This document shows, piece by piece, positions 24,625 through 34,154 of a stretch of 64,000 nt of DNA (its first letter is position 1; the number at the start of each line of letters is the position of its first letter). The position numbers were made by a program, and so were the translations under genes. The notes beneath the pieces are model-generated. The model searched no databases, was not told the DNA's origin, and worked only from the letters and a program-made list of their open reading frames with translations. The DNA comes from Candidatus Helarchaeota archaeon (lineage in GTDB: Archaea > Asgardarchaeota > Lokiarchaeia > Helarchaeales > RDOG01): positions 578,451 through 642,450 of the forward strand of contig JAHPZH010000003.1 in the NCBI GenBank assembly GCA_019058315.1, given 5' to 3'.

Positions 24625-26859
24625 ATGGCTTTCGAATTGAAACGTTTTGGCTTGGATCAGAGGATAGTTGATATATTAATAGACCACAAAATTACAGAAC
24701 TGCGAGAAATTCAGAAAAAAGCTTTGAGATTGGGGCTCTTAAAAGGTCGAAAATTGCTTATCGTTGCACCTTCGGGATCTGGAAAAACCCTTATAGGAGA
24801 AATTGCTGCGGTTGATAGGATATTAAAACAAGGGACAAAAAGCGTCTTTTTAGTTCCTTTAAAAGCTATTGCTAATGAGAAATATGCTGAATTCACTGAA
24901 AAATATTCAAAATTAGGAATAAGTATTGCTTTGAGAACCGGGGATATCAAGGATGAACGATTGGATGTATTAAAATTCGACTTAATTATTTCGACATATG
25001 AACGATTCGATTCGTTGCTACGAACTGTTGTAGAAAAGGAGGAAAATTGGCTGGGGACAGTCGGCACAATTGTTATTGATGAAATTCATATATTAAATGA
25101 TTATTATCGAGGTCCAAGACTAGAGGGATTGATAAACAGGTTGCAACTTTATGCTTCAGATACTCAAATTATCGCACTTTCTGCAACCATTGCCAATCCC
25201 GAAGAACTTGCATTATGGTTAAATTGTAACCTAGTAAAAAGTGACCACCGACCAGTTCCCCTTGCATATGAAATTGTAGCGACTGCTGATAAAATTATTA
25301 CTATAAACAAATATGTGATTGAGACCTTGAAGCAAAATGGGCAGGTCCTCGTTTTTGCAAAGACTCGAAAGGAGGCCCAAGCATTAGCAAGGGGGCTTAC
25401 CACGGTGCTCCTTGAACATAAATTGTTAGATTCTGATGCACGTGTAAAACTAAATAACATATTTAAAAATGTGGAAATGACGCAGCGAGCAAAGTTGGAC
25501 CGGAGTCTTATAAGTGCATTGAGGTTTGGTGTTGCATATCATCATGCAGGGCTTGCATTATCTACAAGAAAGCTAGTTGAAGATAATTTTCGCGATCATT
25601 TGATTAAAGTAGTTTGTTGCACTACTACACTTGCTGCTGGGGTAAATCTCCCAGCAATGACTGTAATAGTTAAGGATTGCCAAGTAATTACCACTGATCC
25701 TAATCTAATTGTCGGTGATGATAGTCTCTATTGGCGAAATCAATTGGAACCCAATTTGCTTCACCAAATTTTAGGCAGGGCAGGAAGACCGGGCTATGAT
25801 GATGTAGGTATAGGTATTATTCTGACACCCACGAATGTCGACAAGAATAGGATTGAGCAATACTACTTTCATAGGCATAATGGAACTCTCTATCCTAAAT
25901 ATACAAATGTAAAAAGTAAATTAAACCAGAGAGAAGAACTCAAAGAGCAAGTATTAGTGAGAATACGTGAAAAAAAAGCTATGACTGCTCGACAAATATT
26001 AGATGACTTTCAAGGTTCTCTTTTATGGCACCAAATTCAATACGAAGATCCCTCAAAACCCATAGATCAATTGATAGAGATAGGTGCAATTTCCATCCAA
26101 AAAACTATTGAGGAACTTTCGGATGCGGAAATAAGGAAAAAAGCAAGGGCTATTCCAGATGGAGCGGTTCAAATCACGAAAGTCGATGAAAAAATACTTC
26201 AAGGGATTGTTTCTTCCAACATATCCCATACTTGCGCTCTATTTAGAGACTTTCCAAGCTGCACCTGTAGGGAGTTTAAGTTTAGGGAGACGACTGGTCA
26301 AATTACATTATGTAGACATTTGATAAAACTGATTGAGGTCGGATTAAAACATTACCCAAGCTTGACAAATGACTTGGCTTGTCTTTCCCTTCAAAAAGAA
26401 TTTATAATGGACTCCTTGGTAAAAGGGAATATGGTCAGATTAAGGGGGGATGAATATGTTCTTACTCCATTGGGTGATCTAATTGTCACAGCATATATTA
26501 AACCCCAAACAGCACCTGTAATAAGGGCCCATCTTGCGAGAATGACTTCAATTGCTGAAGTTTTAGAAGCTATTAGAGGAATATATACCGTTGAGATGCA
26601 TAAATATGTGGATTCAGACTTTGCTCAAATCATGTCCTATGTAATTGAACGTCCTCCAGGTGAAGATATAATGCCAAGGATTCTAGAGACATCTGAAAAA
26701 TATTTTAAAGGTCAGGGAGATATTGAGGAATTTATTTCCTTTACAAAATGGATATTAAGTGCGATAAAGAAGTTTGGGGAGCTATATGAAGTTGAGAATG
26801 CTGTTTATTATGCTGAAGAAATTGAAAGATTGTTAGAAATACCAAGAGAAGAAGAATAG
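24625..26859 (+). CDS. Hel308-like superfamily 2 helicase with SWIM zinc motif
   Basis: A 744-residue Ski2/Hel308-type DNA helicase. RecA1 shows the Walker A motif APSGSGKT (about residues 48-55), the DEIH box at 152-155 and SATIANPEEL. RecA2 shows VAYHHAGL, TTTLAAGVNLPA and QILGRAGRPGYD. A winged helix follows. In the C-terminal region a SWIM-type zinc site C546-x-C548...C563-x-H565 (SCTCREF...LCRHLI) is inserted, which is not part of standard Hel308. It probably acts at stalled replication forks or in recombination. It starts at ATG 24625 and stops with TAG. Confidence 0.85.
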   Translation: MAFELKRFGLDQRIVDILIDHKITELREIQKKALRLGLLKGRKLLIVAPSGSGKTLIGEIAAVDRILKQGTKSVFLVPLKAIANEKYAEFTEKYSKLGISIALRTGDIKDERLDVLKFDLIISTYERFDSLLRTVVEKEENWLGTVGTIVIDEIHILNDYYRGPRLEGLINRLQLYASDTQIIALSATIANPEELALWLNCNLVKSDHRPVPLAYEIVATADKIITINKYVIETLKQNGQVLVFAKTRKEAQALARGLTTVLLEHKLLDSDARVKLNNIFKNVEMTQRAKLDRSLISALRFGVAYHHAGLALSTRKLVEDNFRDHLIKVVCCTTTLAAGVNLPAMTVIVKDCQVITTDPNLIVGDDSLYWRNQLEPNLLHQILGRAGRPGYDDVGIGIILTPTNVDKNRIEQYYFHRHNGTLYPKYTNVKSKLNQREELKEQVLVRIREKKAMTARQILDDFQGSLLWHQIQYEDPSKPIDQLIEIGAISIQKTIEELSDAEIRKKARAIPDGAVQITKVDEKILQGIVSSNISHTCALFRDFPSCTCREFKFRETTGQITLCRHLIKLIEVGLKHYPSLTNDLACLSLQKEFIMDSLVKGNMVRLRGDEYVLTPLGDLIVTAYIKPQTAPVIRAHLARMTSIAEVLEAIRGIYTVEMHKYVDSDFAQIMSYVIERPPGEDIMPRILETSEKYFKGQGDIEEFISFTKWILSAIKKFGELYEVENAVYYAEEIERLLEIPREEE

Positions 26860-26875
26860 TTCTTTTTTATTTCTA

Positions 26876-26897
26876 TATGTTTGTGGGTACAAACATA
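26876..26897 (+). repeat. Perfect 9-bp inverted repeat after helicase
   Basis: TATGTTTGT pairs with ACAAACATA around a GGGT loop, 17 nt after the helicase stop, just past a T-run. A related stretch beginning TGTTTGTAGGTA occurs at 27604-27633 without the hairpin. It may aid 3'-end formation; this is an inference. Confidence 0.4.
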
Positions 26898-27027
26898 CAA
26901 TGTTTTTGGATGAGTAAATAGCGCTTAACACCGTTCTGGACCATATAGTTAAATTCTTTTAGAGTTCAAACAAGGTCTTTATCTCTAATCGAATTTTCTA
27001 TTATAATATAAATCCCAAGTTTCGTAA

Positions 27028-27504
27028 TTAATGAAGTTTAAAACCACAATTAGCGCAATAGTCATCAAATACACTACAGGAATAACCACAGTTTGGACAT
27101 ATAATAAGATCATTGCTTACTTGCCCAAAACATGCTCTAATACTATCATCATTTAAATATCGAATAATAAGACTAAGTACCATTATCACAAGCATAACTA
27201 TTGGGAAAATAATACGGTTGTCTGGAATAGAAATAGGTATTAAAAATATAATGGAAGCTGTAAGAGCTATTGGATAATTAATAATTGCAATTATGGTTAA
27301 AATTCGACCCCACTCCTTTAAATTTAGCAGACTTGTACCCGCAGCAACGTTAAGGATGGATGTGCATAGATAAATTATTGACCCTATAAAAATTGAATAA
27401 CTTCGATGAAACATCGCATAATTAATTGAAGAAAAAATACCAAGAGTGCCAAGAATATTTAATATTATTCCCAACGCGGTTATTCCAGCGGGTTTTTGTA
27501 ACAA
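27028..27504 (-). CDS. Four-helix membrane protein with C-terminal zinc ribbon
   Basis: A 158-residue protein with about four transmembrane helices followed by a cytoplasmic zinc ribbon (CPNCGYSCSVFDDYCANCG). It starts at TTG 27504 with GGGAG 5 nt upstream. Such membrane plus zinc-ribbon proteins are common in archaea and have no assigned function. Convergent with the helicase. Confidence 0.7.
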   Translation of the reverse strand: MLQKPAGITALGIILNILGTLGIFSSINYAMFHRSYSIFIGSIIYLCTSILNVAAGTSLLNLKEWGRILTIIAIINYPIALTASIIFLIPISIPDNRIIFPIVMLVIMVLSLIIRYLNDDSIRACFGQVSNDLIICPNCGYSCSVFDDYCANCGFKLH

Positions 27505-27691
27505 AATAACTCCCTTATAAAGATAATTCAGATTTTAAATTCAATATTTACATCCCAATATATCTTATTTTTTTAATTTTTTATTATGCTATAAATAATT
27601 TTGTGTTTGTAGGTATAGATGAACAATGTTTTTAAGAAAATTTAGGGATTATTTTCTTGAATAGGTCACAAATAGGACATTTTTTAAAAAA

Positions 27692-29416
27692 TTAAAAAAG
27701 GTCTTTTTCCTTGATCTTTTTTCCATTCGTATTAGATATATTATCATTAGCCTCAATTTGTAAATTTGGTTCAAAGGGTAAATAGTTCACTAAACCATGA
27801 CTATCCATACTTTCAACATTTCCAGAAATTTTACGTTTGATAATTTCTGGAAAAATATTAACATCCAATGGCAGAATATGTGATTTACAATCTGTTGATA
27901 GCATATTTACCAGGTATTTTTTTCCCACAAAATACGTACATGCTTTCCAGTACCCTATTTCCTCTCCTAATTGGTAATTGTCCAGTTCTTGCCAAAACCC
28001 TTCAAATTCCTTACTTTCATCAGGATAAAGTAAGTGCATTATTTTTGATTTTCGCATATTAGTATCGGAATCCCCGTACCAACTGTTTAGTTGCATTAAT
28101 TTAAATTTAGCTTCATCTTTAACAATATCAGATTTAAAATTATTTATCAATCGAGTCAAATTACTCTTTATTCTTTTTTGTTCCTTATTTAATTCGGGTT
28201 CTGTAAAGGGATGTAGTCGTAGAATAAATACAAAATCGTCCACACTTTCGGAATTGTTCGTTATTCTATTCAAAAATGTAAAAAGACCAGATTCACTTGC
28301 ACTAGTTTCCAAAATTTGCGTCCTAACATTTCGATTTCCCGATCTTTGGATTGAAATTTTAGCTTGGGGAGTTTGTTGCCGACTTAAAAGATTCATTTTC
28401 AGCTGAAAAATAGATGATTTTTTCTTATTCATACCCGATTCTAAAATTACAGTTTCACCTTCTGGTGATGGATTTTTTTGAATTTTTGAACCTTCCAGCG
28501 GATCCCAGATTAGGTACGGTCCTTCGAGAATTTTCTCCATGGTATAATCATCCCAGATTGCGGAGGGCTCATAACCAAAGGTTCGCAAATAATCATATAG
28601 TTCATAAAACTTTTTTTTACACAATTCCATAGCTCTTTCATACAATCTATCTTTTTCCATTATTCCACAATAAAAGTGTAATTGATTTTTTATATAATGA
28701 ATTTCCAACGTGATTTCTATATCAGCTTTATAAAAAACTGTTAAAAGCTGGACTGGATCATATCCTCCTTTTATTTCCAAGTATTTCAACGCTCTAAAGA
28801 TACAAAAATATTTTAGAAATATATAGAACAATAACGATATTCCGGATATTATTGCACAAGTTGTTGCACTCCACGGAAATCCCGGAACATTTGTCAGTTC
28901 ATAAATTAGAAATAGGAACGTGCTGAATATCCATAATACAAAATTGATTAGCAATATTGCTTTTAATCTTTCATCCTCTTCTTTATAAACGTAAGCTTTG
29001 TATTCCTTGTCGTAGGCAAATGGGTGACCAGGATAAGGGGTGAAAAAAGAAAAAATTCTAAATTTATTTAATAATCCTGCCCGATTATACCAAGCATAAG
29101 CAAGAAATAGGGGGATGATTATTGTACTGAAAGCTAACCATTCCGAAATTGTCGAAAGATAGTAATATAGGCAAATATATAAATGCAAAACCATCCCAAA
29201 TAATGCAAGATTAGTTAGATCTGGGAGTTTCAATTGATCTTGAAAATATTGCGAGGCTATAATTAGACCCATCCAGGTCAAGATCAGTATTAAATACCCA
29301 GCCCAATTTCCTTCAATCGCTTCGACAGTTCCCAATGTAAAAAGACTGACTAGAAAATAGATCAGTCCTGCTATAACTGCTATAATGATAACGTATTTCC
29401 AATTAATTCCTAGCAT
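27692..29416 (-). CDS. Large polytopic membrane protein with cytoplasmic domain
   Basis: A 574-residue protein. About six transmembrane helices lie in residues 1-215, with a cytoplasmic loop PYPGHPFAYDKEYKAYVY between the fourth and fifth. A ~350-residue soluble C-terminal region contains beta-rich segments and FVFILRLHPFTEPELNKEQ, which loosely recalls VirB4-type N-domains. It overlaps the RecA-family gene by 7 nt, so the two are translationally coupled. Unknown function; a membrane partner of a RecA-like ATPase is unusual. Confidence 0.6.
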   Translation of the reverse strand: MLGINWKYVIIIAVIAGLIYFLVSLFTLGTVEAIEGNWAGYLILILTWMGLIIASQYFQDQLKLPDLTNLALFGMVLHLYICLYYYLSTISEWLAFSTIIIPLFLAYAWYNRAGLLNKFRIFSFFTPYPGHPFAYDKEYKAYVYKEEDERLKAILLINFVLWIFSTFLFLIYELTNVPGFPWSATTCAIISGISLLFYIFLKYFCIFRALKYLEIKGGYDPVQLLTVFYKADIEITLEIHYIKNQLHFYCGIMEKDRLYERAMELCKKKFYELYDYLRTFGYEPSAIWDDYTMEKILEGPYLIWDPLEGSKIQKNPSPEGETVILESGMNKKKSSIFQLKMNLLSRQQTPQAKISIQRSGNRNVRTQILETSASESGLFTFLNRITNNSESVDDFVFILRLHPFTEPELNKEQKRIKSNLTRLINNFKSDIVKDEAKFKLMQLNSWYGDSDTNMRKSKIMHLLYPDESKEFEGFWQELDNYQLGEEIGYWKACTYFVGKKYLVNMLSTDCKSHILPLDVNIFPEIIKRKISGNVESMDSHGLVNYLPFEPNLQIEANDNISNTNGKKIKEKDLF

Positions 29417-30123
29417 TTTTCAAACCTATATAACCCATAATCTCCTATTTGGAAAGTTAAGTCGACCAAGTCTTTTTTGTGGAAGACTTTCTTTATTATT
29501 ATTGATCTTTTATTTTCAATGGAGTCTTTTTTGAATTCTAGGACATATTTACAGAATTTATTCGCCAATTGTCCTACAGCAACCTTCAATTCAGGATTAA
29601 AACATGCCCTAGTTTGACCAATTAAAATTATATGGAGATCATATGTCAGAACAATCCCTGCAATTATTGGTAATTGTATATTAAATAAATCTCTTCTAGA
29701 TCTAAATTCTAGATTTTCTTTGCTATGTAAGCGATAATAATGTATGAAAGGGTCGAGGACAATAAGCTTAGTAGAGTAGTTAATATATTTTTCTAGATTT
29801 TTTATCAATTCCATATTTTCTTTATAACTCTGAGGTCTGAATAATTTAATTTTAGAAGCGATTGAGTTATCATCATGGTTCATTAGGATAAGTCGATTAA
29901 AATCAAATGAATTATTTGTGTCGATCCATATAACTTCAAATCCATTTTGAATCGTTTCAAGAGACAATTGCATAGCAAATATAGTTTTTCCAGTGCCACT
30001 ATCCCCATAGTAATGACTTATGGTATTGTATTGGAACCCACCATCTAATAAACCATCTAAGGAGGGATGCTTTGTTGAAATAAACCCATTATTACTTAAT
30101 CTAATTTTCATTTTATCACTCAA
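29410..30123 (-). CDS. RecA-superfamily ATPase (RadB/KaiC-like)
   Basis: A 237-residue single-domain RecA-fold ATPase. Features: HPSLDGLLDGGFQ (the typical SLDxLLGGG entry), Walker A YGDSGTGKT (about residues 39-47), acidic strand end VIWIDTNN, Walker B KLIVLDPF and sensor HIILIGQTRA. It lacks the N-terminal helix-hairpin-helix domain of RadA and is RadB-sized. It overlaps both neighbours (8 nt with the zinc ribbon upstream, 7 nt with the membrane protein downstream), so a membrane-linked function rather than strand exchange is possible. Confidence 0.75.
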   Translation of the reverse strand: MSDKMKIRLSNNGFISTKHPSLDGLLDGGFQYNTISHYYGDSGTGKTIFAMQLSLETIQNGFEVIWIDTNNSFDFNRLILMNHDDNSIASKIKLFRPQSYKENMELIKNLEKYINYSTKLIVLDPFIHYYRLHSKENLEFRSRRDLFNIQLPIIAGIVLTYDLHIILIGQTRACFNPELKVAVGQLANKFCKYVLEFKKDSIENKRSIIIKKVFHKKDLVDLTFQIGDYGLYRFEKC

Positions 30124-30325
30124 ATGTCTGAAATCCTATATCTGGACTCATATTTCCCAATTTTAACTCTTGAATGTATTCTAATGCGGATTTAGCCTTC
30201 TCAAATGTCTTAATTCTTTCATATCGATTCTTTATACCGCACTTTCTGCAAGTTACACCTTTCTGGTTTGCCCTAATGAACGTTAATTCTTGACATTTAA
30301 GGCATTTTATTACAATATATGCCAT
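30116..30325 (-). CDS. Small zinc-ribbon protein (DUF1922-like)
   Basis: A 69-residue protein. The N-terminal zinc ribbon is CLKC...CRKCG (starts MAYIVIKCLKCQELTFI), resembling the archaeal DUF1922-type zinc ribbon, followed by a helix (KAKSALEYIQELK). First gene of the RecA-like/membrane-protein operon. Probable nucleic-acid or protein adaptor. Confidence 0.65.
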   Translation of the reverse strand: MAYIVIKCLKCQELTFIRANQKGVTCRKCGIKNRYERIKTFEKAKSALEYIQELKLGNMSPDIGFQTFE

Positions 30326-30493
30326 TGCTGTTTCCTTTTGTCGTATTTTTTTAAGAAAAAGAGGGTGAGAGTTTTTGATTTTAAAGTTTTCTATCTCAAT
30401 AAAATCTACTTGAGAAAAAATAAGGAATATAGCATGACCTTATATGAATTTCGAAAAAAAAATAAAAAAATAAGTTTTTCATAACATATTTTT

Positions 30494-31045
30494 TCACTGT
30501 ACCAATGATTGGATTACTAAAGTCATTCCGGAATTACCGCCAAAATATCCTGTACCACTATTAACACCAGCTTGTACTTGAATTAAATGAACACCCGGAG
30601 TAACATTGAAAATTATTTGTTGTAAAGATACTGACATATAAAGTGACCCATAACTGCTAACGTAGGGTGGATGTTGAGAAACACCATCTAAAGCAAACCT
30701 CAAATATACGTAATTTGGACCATCAGTCCTTGCGATACAATTAAGGCTTAAATATAAGGATATTTTATTAGTACCTTCTATTATAATAGTAGTGTTCATT
30801 TGAGTAATGTTTACACAATTCGGCCATGTATTAGTAGTAGTAAATTCACCATCAAATTGTGTATACCATGTATTTAGTACACCTTGTTGAGGAGTGGCAG
30901 CTTCTTCTCCACCGGCTATTTGCGATAGAATCAATATAGGATTTATTGGTTCTGGTTGTGTCATAGTGATATATCCAAAAGTTACTCCCGCAGCTCCAAT
31001 AACAATAGCTATAACAACAATGGCTTTTAATGTATTTTTCTCCAT
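30494..31045 (-). CDS. Surface-anchored beta-rich protein
   Basis: A 183-residue exported protein with an N-terminal signal anchor (LKAIVVIAIVIGAAGVTFGYI). The Ser/Thr/Gly-rich, beta-strand domain contains several NxT sequons. A strong ribosome site, GGAGGT, lies 6 nt before the ATG. The domain looks like a beta-sandwich (jelly-roll-like), but I cannot name it. Confidence 0.65.
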   Translation of the reverse strand: MEKNTLKAIVVIAIVIGAAGVTFGYITMTQPEPINPILILSQIAGGEEAATPQQGVLNTWYTQFDGEFTTTNTWPNCVNITQMNTTIIIEGTNKISLYLSLNCIARTDGPNYVYLRFALDGVSQHPPYVSSYGSLYMSVSLQQIIFNVTPGVHLIQVQAGVNSGTGYFGGNSGMTLVIQSLVQ

Positions 31046-31142
31046 AATACTACCTCCAAAATTAAAAAGAAATCATGTATAGATTTATTTTTTTATATTT
31101 AAGCTTTTACCATTATCTCTAATTTTAGATATACACTATCAC

Positions 31143-31154
31143 AACCTTTTTAAA
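31143..31154 (+). promoter_or_regulatory. BRE/TATA promoter of radA paralogue
   Basis: AACCTTTTTAAA lies 36 nt before the RadA-like start. The same 12-mer occurs upstream of the Hef-like helicase at 50423-50434. Confidence 0.5.
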
Positions 31155-31190
31155 TTAAACCTCAGACCTGCTAATTTCAAGTGGTTTAAA

Positions 31191-32363
31191 ATGGCATTAG
31201 AATTAAAAAACATAAAAGGTCTGAGAACGATGGATCTAACGAATCTCAGGGAAAATGGGATAGTTGATATCAACTATCTCGCTTCAGCGACAATCCATGA
31301 ACTTGAAGCTATTGGTTTCGGTAAGGATAGGGCTCAAAGAATAATCGAGGAAGCTGGGAAAATACTAGATGAGTTTATGGGAGCCAAAGATGGGTTTCTC
31401 ATGGGGACTGACCTCATAAAACAGTATTCTAAAATGGAAAGGTTGTCAACGGGTAGCCCCTCATTTGATAAGATTCTTGGTGGTGGTTTTGAAACGCAAA
31501 AGGTGTATGAAGTTTATGGAAAAGAAAAGTCTGGAAAATCAAGATTATGTCATCAATTAGTGGTACGTGCTCATCTATCGAAAGAAAAAGGTGGGTTAGG
31601 ATCACCAGCAGCGGTTTATATTGATACAGAAGGGACGTTTAACATGAAAACTCTGAAAACGATGGCACAATATGTTGGTCTCGACCCTGAAATGGTATCA
31701 AAGAACTTGGCTTATTCAAAACCTCCAACGAGTGGGACTTTGAATTATATAATTTGGAAGCATTTACCAAAAATCATGGAACAGACGGGTGCCAGGATAG
31801 TAATTTTGGATTCCATCGCAACCCACTTTCGGGCAGAATATGGAATTGCAAGGCAATTACTTCCAGAAAGGCAGATGAGGGCAAATCAAGTCATCCATAA
31901 CTTGAAAAAAGCAGCTACAAAATTTAATGCTCTTATCGTCATGACTAATCAAGCAGTGGCCAATGTCTCGGGTTATGGGGCTCCTTACAATCATGCTATG
32001 GGATTAGTTGTTGGTCATGAATCTCAAGTTCGTATCAGGATTCAAAAAAAGTCAGGTCCCGAAAGAGAAATCATGATTGAAAAAGCGATAGATCTACCCG
32101 AAGATACTTGTAAATTAGATATGACAGAGTTTGGTTTTGAAGAACAAAAGGAAAAAAAGAAGAAGGGTAAAAAGAAAATTAAGGAGGAAGAAGAGTCAGA
32201 AGAACAAGAGGAAGAATCAACCGAAGAAGAAATTGTCGAAAATGAAGTGGAACCAGAACTCGAGTCAGATGTGAATGGTGAGAAAGAAACCACAGCCAAA
32301 GTGACCAAGACCAAAAAAGCAAAAAAAGCGAAAAAGAAAGCAACGAAATCAGAGAGTTCATAA
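31191..32363 (+). CDS. RadA-family recombinase paralogue with charged C-terminal tail
   Basis: A 390-residue RecA/Rad51-family protein. The N-terminal helix-hairpin-helix domain spans residues 1-60. The core has STGSPSFDKILGGGF, an unusual Walker A YGKEKSGKS (about 99-107; canonical RadA has GEFGSGKT), AAVYIDTEGTF, RIVILDSIA (Walker B) and IVMTNQAV. The linker polymerisation site normally FxxA reads FLMG. The last ~70 residues are a Lys/Glu-rich tail (KKKKGKKKIKEEEESEEQ) absent from canonical RadA. It may be a RadA paralogue that modulates recombination rather than the main recombinase. Confidence 0.85.
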   Translation: MALELKNIKGLRTMDLTNLRENGIVDINYLASATIHELEAIGFGKDRAQRIIEEAGKILDEFMGAKDGFLMGTDLIKQYSKMERLSTGSPSFDKILGGGFETQKVYEVYGKEKSGKSRLCHQLVVRAHLSKEKGGLGSPAAVYIDTEGTFNMKTLKTMAQYVGLDPEMVSKNLAYSKPPTSGTLNYIIWKHLPKIMEQTGARIVILDSIATHFRAEYGIARQLLPERQMRANQVIHNLKKAATKFNALIVMTNQAVANVSGYGAPYNHAMGLVVGHESQVRIRIQKKSGPEREIMIEKAIDLPEDTCKLDMTEFGFEEQKEKKKKGKKKIKEEEESEEQEEESTEEEIVENEVEPELESDVNGEKETTAKVTKTKKAKKAKKKATKSESS

Positions 32364-32365
32364 GT

Positions 32366-33127
32366 TTGTCAAGGACTAGACCTTTAATTATTCTTTTTTT
32401 AATCCCACTATTATTTTTTTCTCTAATCCCCGAATCTAAGGCGGAGTTATCCATCCCATTAATACGATTACCCTATCCAGATCTTACCTTATATTATCTA
32501 ATTGAGGGAGAAAGTATATTACAAAACGTAAATCCCTTACTTACCGTAAACTCGAGGCATAAATCATTCCTCCCAACTAGTATGTTACGTGTGACATTTC
32601 CAGACTATTATAATAAATCTAAAAAAGAGATGGTATATGAATTACGATATTTTGGATTTACAAATGGAGTAAATACTACTCTCAACGAATTAACCAGGGC
32701 CACAAAAGATGATCAATTTTGTCCGTTTTACCTTAAATATAGTGGAATTCCCAATATTATAGGTCTTGAATTTGACTGGATATATGAGTATGGGGGTGTT
32801 AAATATATTCAATGGAAAGATATTTGGTTAAAAACTACATTATATTACTTTAATTATCAAGATGGTGCCACAACATATTCATTTCGATTTTATTATGATT
32901 ACACAAGTCATGTTTTAATCCAATTAGAAGAAGAGACCACCACAAATTTAATCCAGACACAATACTTGAAATATACTTTGTTCATCGGAAATGTGTATGT
33001 AACCCAGCAATCTAATTTTACAGGAGAATGGGGGCAGATGGCAAATTATGTTATTGCTATTATAATTTCTTTGGTAGCCACGATATTTTTTGGATTGTTT
33101 TTAGTAAAGAAAAAAATGAAAAATTAG
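32366..33127 (+). CDS. Secreted protein with C-terminal membrane anchor
   Basis: A 253-residue exported protein. TTG start 2 nt after the RadA stop, signal peptide (PLIILFLIPLLFFSLIPESKA), a beta-rich extracellular domain with NxT sequons, and a C-terminal transmembrane helix (VIAIIISLVATIFFGLFLV) with a Lys-rich tail. It is co-transcribed with the RadA paralogue, an odd pairing of a surface protein with a recombination protein. Unknown family. Confidence 0.65.
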   Translation: MSRTRPLIILFLIPLLFFSLIPESKAELSIPLIRLPYPDLTLYYLIEGESILQNVNPLLTVNSRHKSFLPTSMLRVTFPDYYNKSKKEMVYELRYFGFTNGVNTTLNELTRATKDDQFCPFYLKYSGIPNIIGLEFDWIYEYGGVKYIQWKDIWLKTTLYYFNYQDGATTYSFRFYYDYTSHVLIQLEEETTTNLIQTQYLKYTLFIGNVYVTQQSNFTGEWGQMANYVIAIIISLVATIFFGLFLVKKKMKN

Positions 33128-33136
33128 GTGTATTAA

Positions 33137-33304
33137 ATGATAGAGTTAGAAAACTTAAGCATAGAAGATATAATCAAAAAAATAAAAACCTGCGAGTTTT
33201 TTAATGGGTTTAAAGATGTTAAAGTATATTGCAAATTGGAAAAAGGTTTAACATCAATTAAAAATTGTATATCTTGTATAAGCATTTTGGAGAGTCAAAA
33301 TTAA
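33137..33304 (+). CDS. Small cysteine-containing protein (55 aa)
   Basis: A 55-residue protein (MIELENLSIEDIIKKIKTCE) with four cysteines, two of them in CISC, a possible metal site. The ATG is 10 nt after the previous stop, in an all-plus gene run. A weak AGGTG lies upstream. No family recognised. Confidence 0.45.
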   Translation: MIELENLSIEDIIKKIKTCEFFNGFKDVKVYCKLEKGLTSIKNCISCISILESQN

Positions 33305-33338
33305 GGTCGTTTAAAAATATACGGAGTTTTTGACAAGC

Positions 33339-34154
33339 ATGTCTGAGAATATACTTTTTCATGAAAAAAAGCACGGTTTATGTGGTTTTATAACAAATAA
33401 AGAAATTCGGGTTCTTTTGGGAAAAGATTATGTAGAACGGAATTATGTAGAGGTCGAATCTGAGATTATGGTCACTGAAACTAAAATTATTATTACACCT
33501 AAAATGAAAAATTATGATTCAATTACTCTTCCAATCAATCAAATAGTCCATGTAGAAAAAAAAGGAGAGTTTGAAGTAGATAAATGTGATAAAAAATGCT
33601 TTTCTTGGATATTTTTACAAAATGGCGTTAATTATAAAATTACATTTAATAGGGGAGCCAATAATAAATCAGAAAAAACTTATGATATGGATTTGAATAA
33701 TGCTTTTTATGGCGCACTGAGGCTCCCTTTGAGGCAGATTCATCAAGAAAGACAAAGAAAAAAAAGAAATTTGTTACAGAAAAAAGAAAAAACAAAAATT
33801 AATTGGTTTAGAAGTAGGATTAAAAAGTACCTTATCCCCTATAATGAGATCACTTTTAAAAAAATTGCAGCAGACTTCGATCTGAACATAATTCTCGTGG
33901 AAGAGGAACTAAAAAAGATGATTGCGAATGATATAATTAAGGGGAAGTTAATTCCAAATGGAATCGTCTTTTCAAGTCAGACTCATAATCAGCAAGTTCA
34001 ACAATCATTCGTTATTAATGCCACACTACCATCTGGAACAATAGAAGTGGGATCGAGGGCGTCAATTTGTCCACAATGTAAGGCACCATTAAAACGTGAG
34101 CCTCCTTGTAAATGTGATTATTGTAGTTTTCTCATTTCAAGCCCAGACAGATGA
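33339..34154 (+). CDS. PH/GRAM-like, winged-helix and zinc-ribbon protein
   Basis: A 271-residue protein. Residues 1-130 form a beta-rich domain resembling a prokaryotic PH/GRAM domain (ITLPINQIVHVEKKGEF). Residues ~155-210 form a winged-helix-like segment (YNEITFKKIAADFDLNII, then LKKMIANDIIKGK). A C-terminal zinc ribbon CPQCKAPL...CKCDYC follows. ATG 33339 is preferred; a TTG three codons upstream is possible. The helix plus ribbon arrangement recurs in the gene at 34974. Confidence 0.6.
   Translation: MSENILFHEKKHGLCGFITNKEIRVLLGKDYVERNYVEVESEIMVTETKIIITPKMKNYDSITLPINQIVHVEKKGEFEVDKCDKKCFSWIFLQNGVNYKITFNRGANNKSEKTYDMDLNNAFYGALRLPLRQIHQERQRKKRNLLQKKEKTKINWFRSRIKKYLIPYNEITFKKIAADFDLNIILVEEELKKMIANDIIKGKLIPNGIVFSSQTHNQQVQQSFVINATLPSGTIEVGSRASICPQCKAPLKREPPCKCDYCSFLISSPDR

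Noticed and set aside
30290..30484. A 64-codon plus-strand frame before the surface-anchored protein gene.
   Set aside because: AT-rich, Lys/Asn/Phe-rich composition with no ribosome site. It overlaps the start of the real zinc-ribbon gene.
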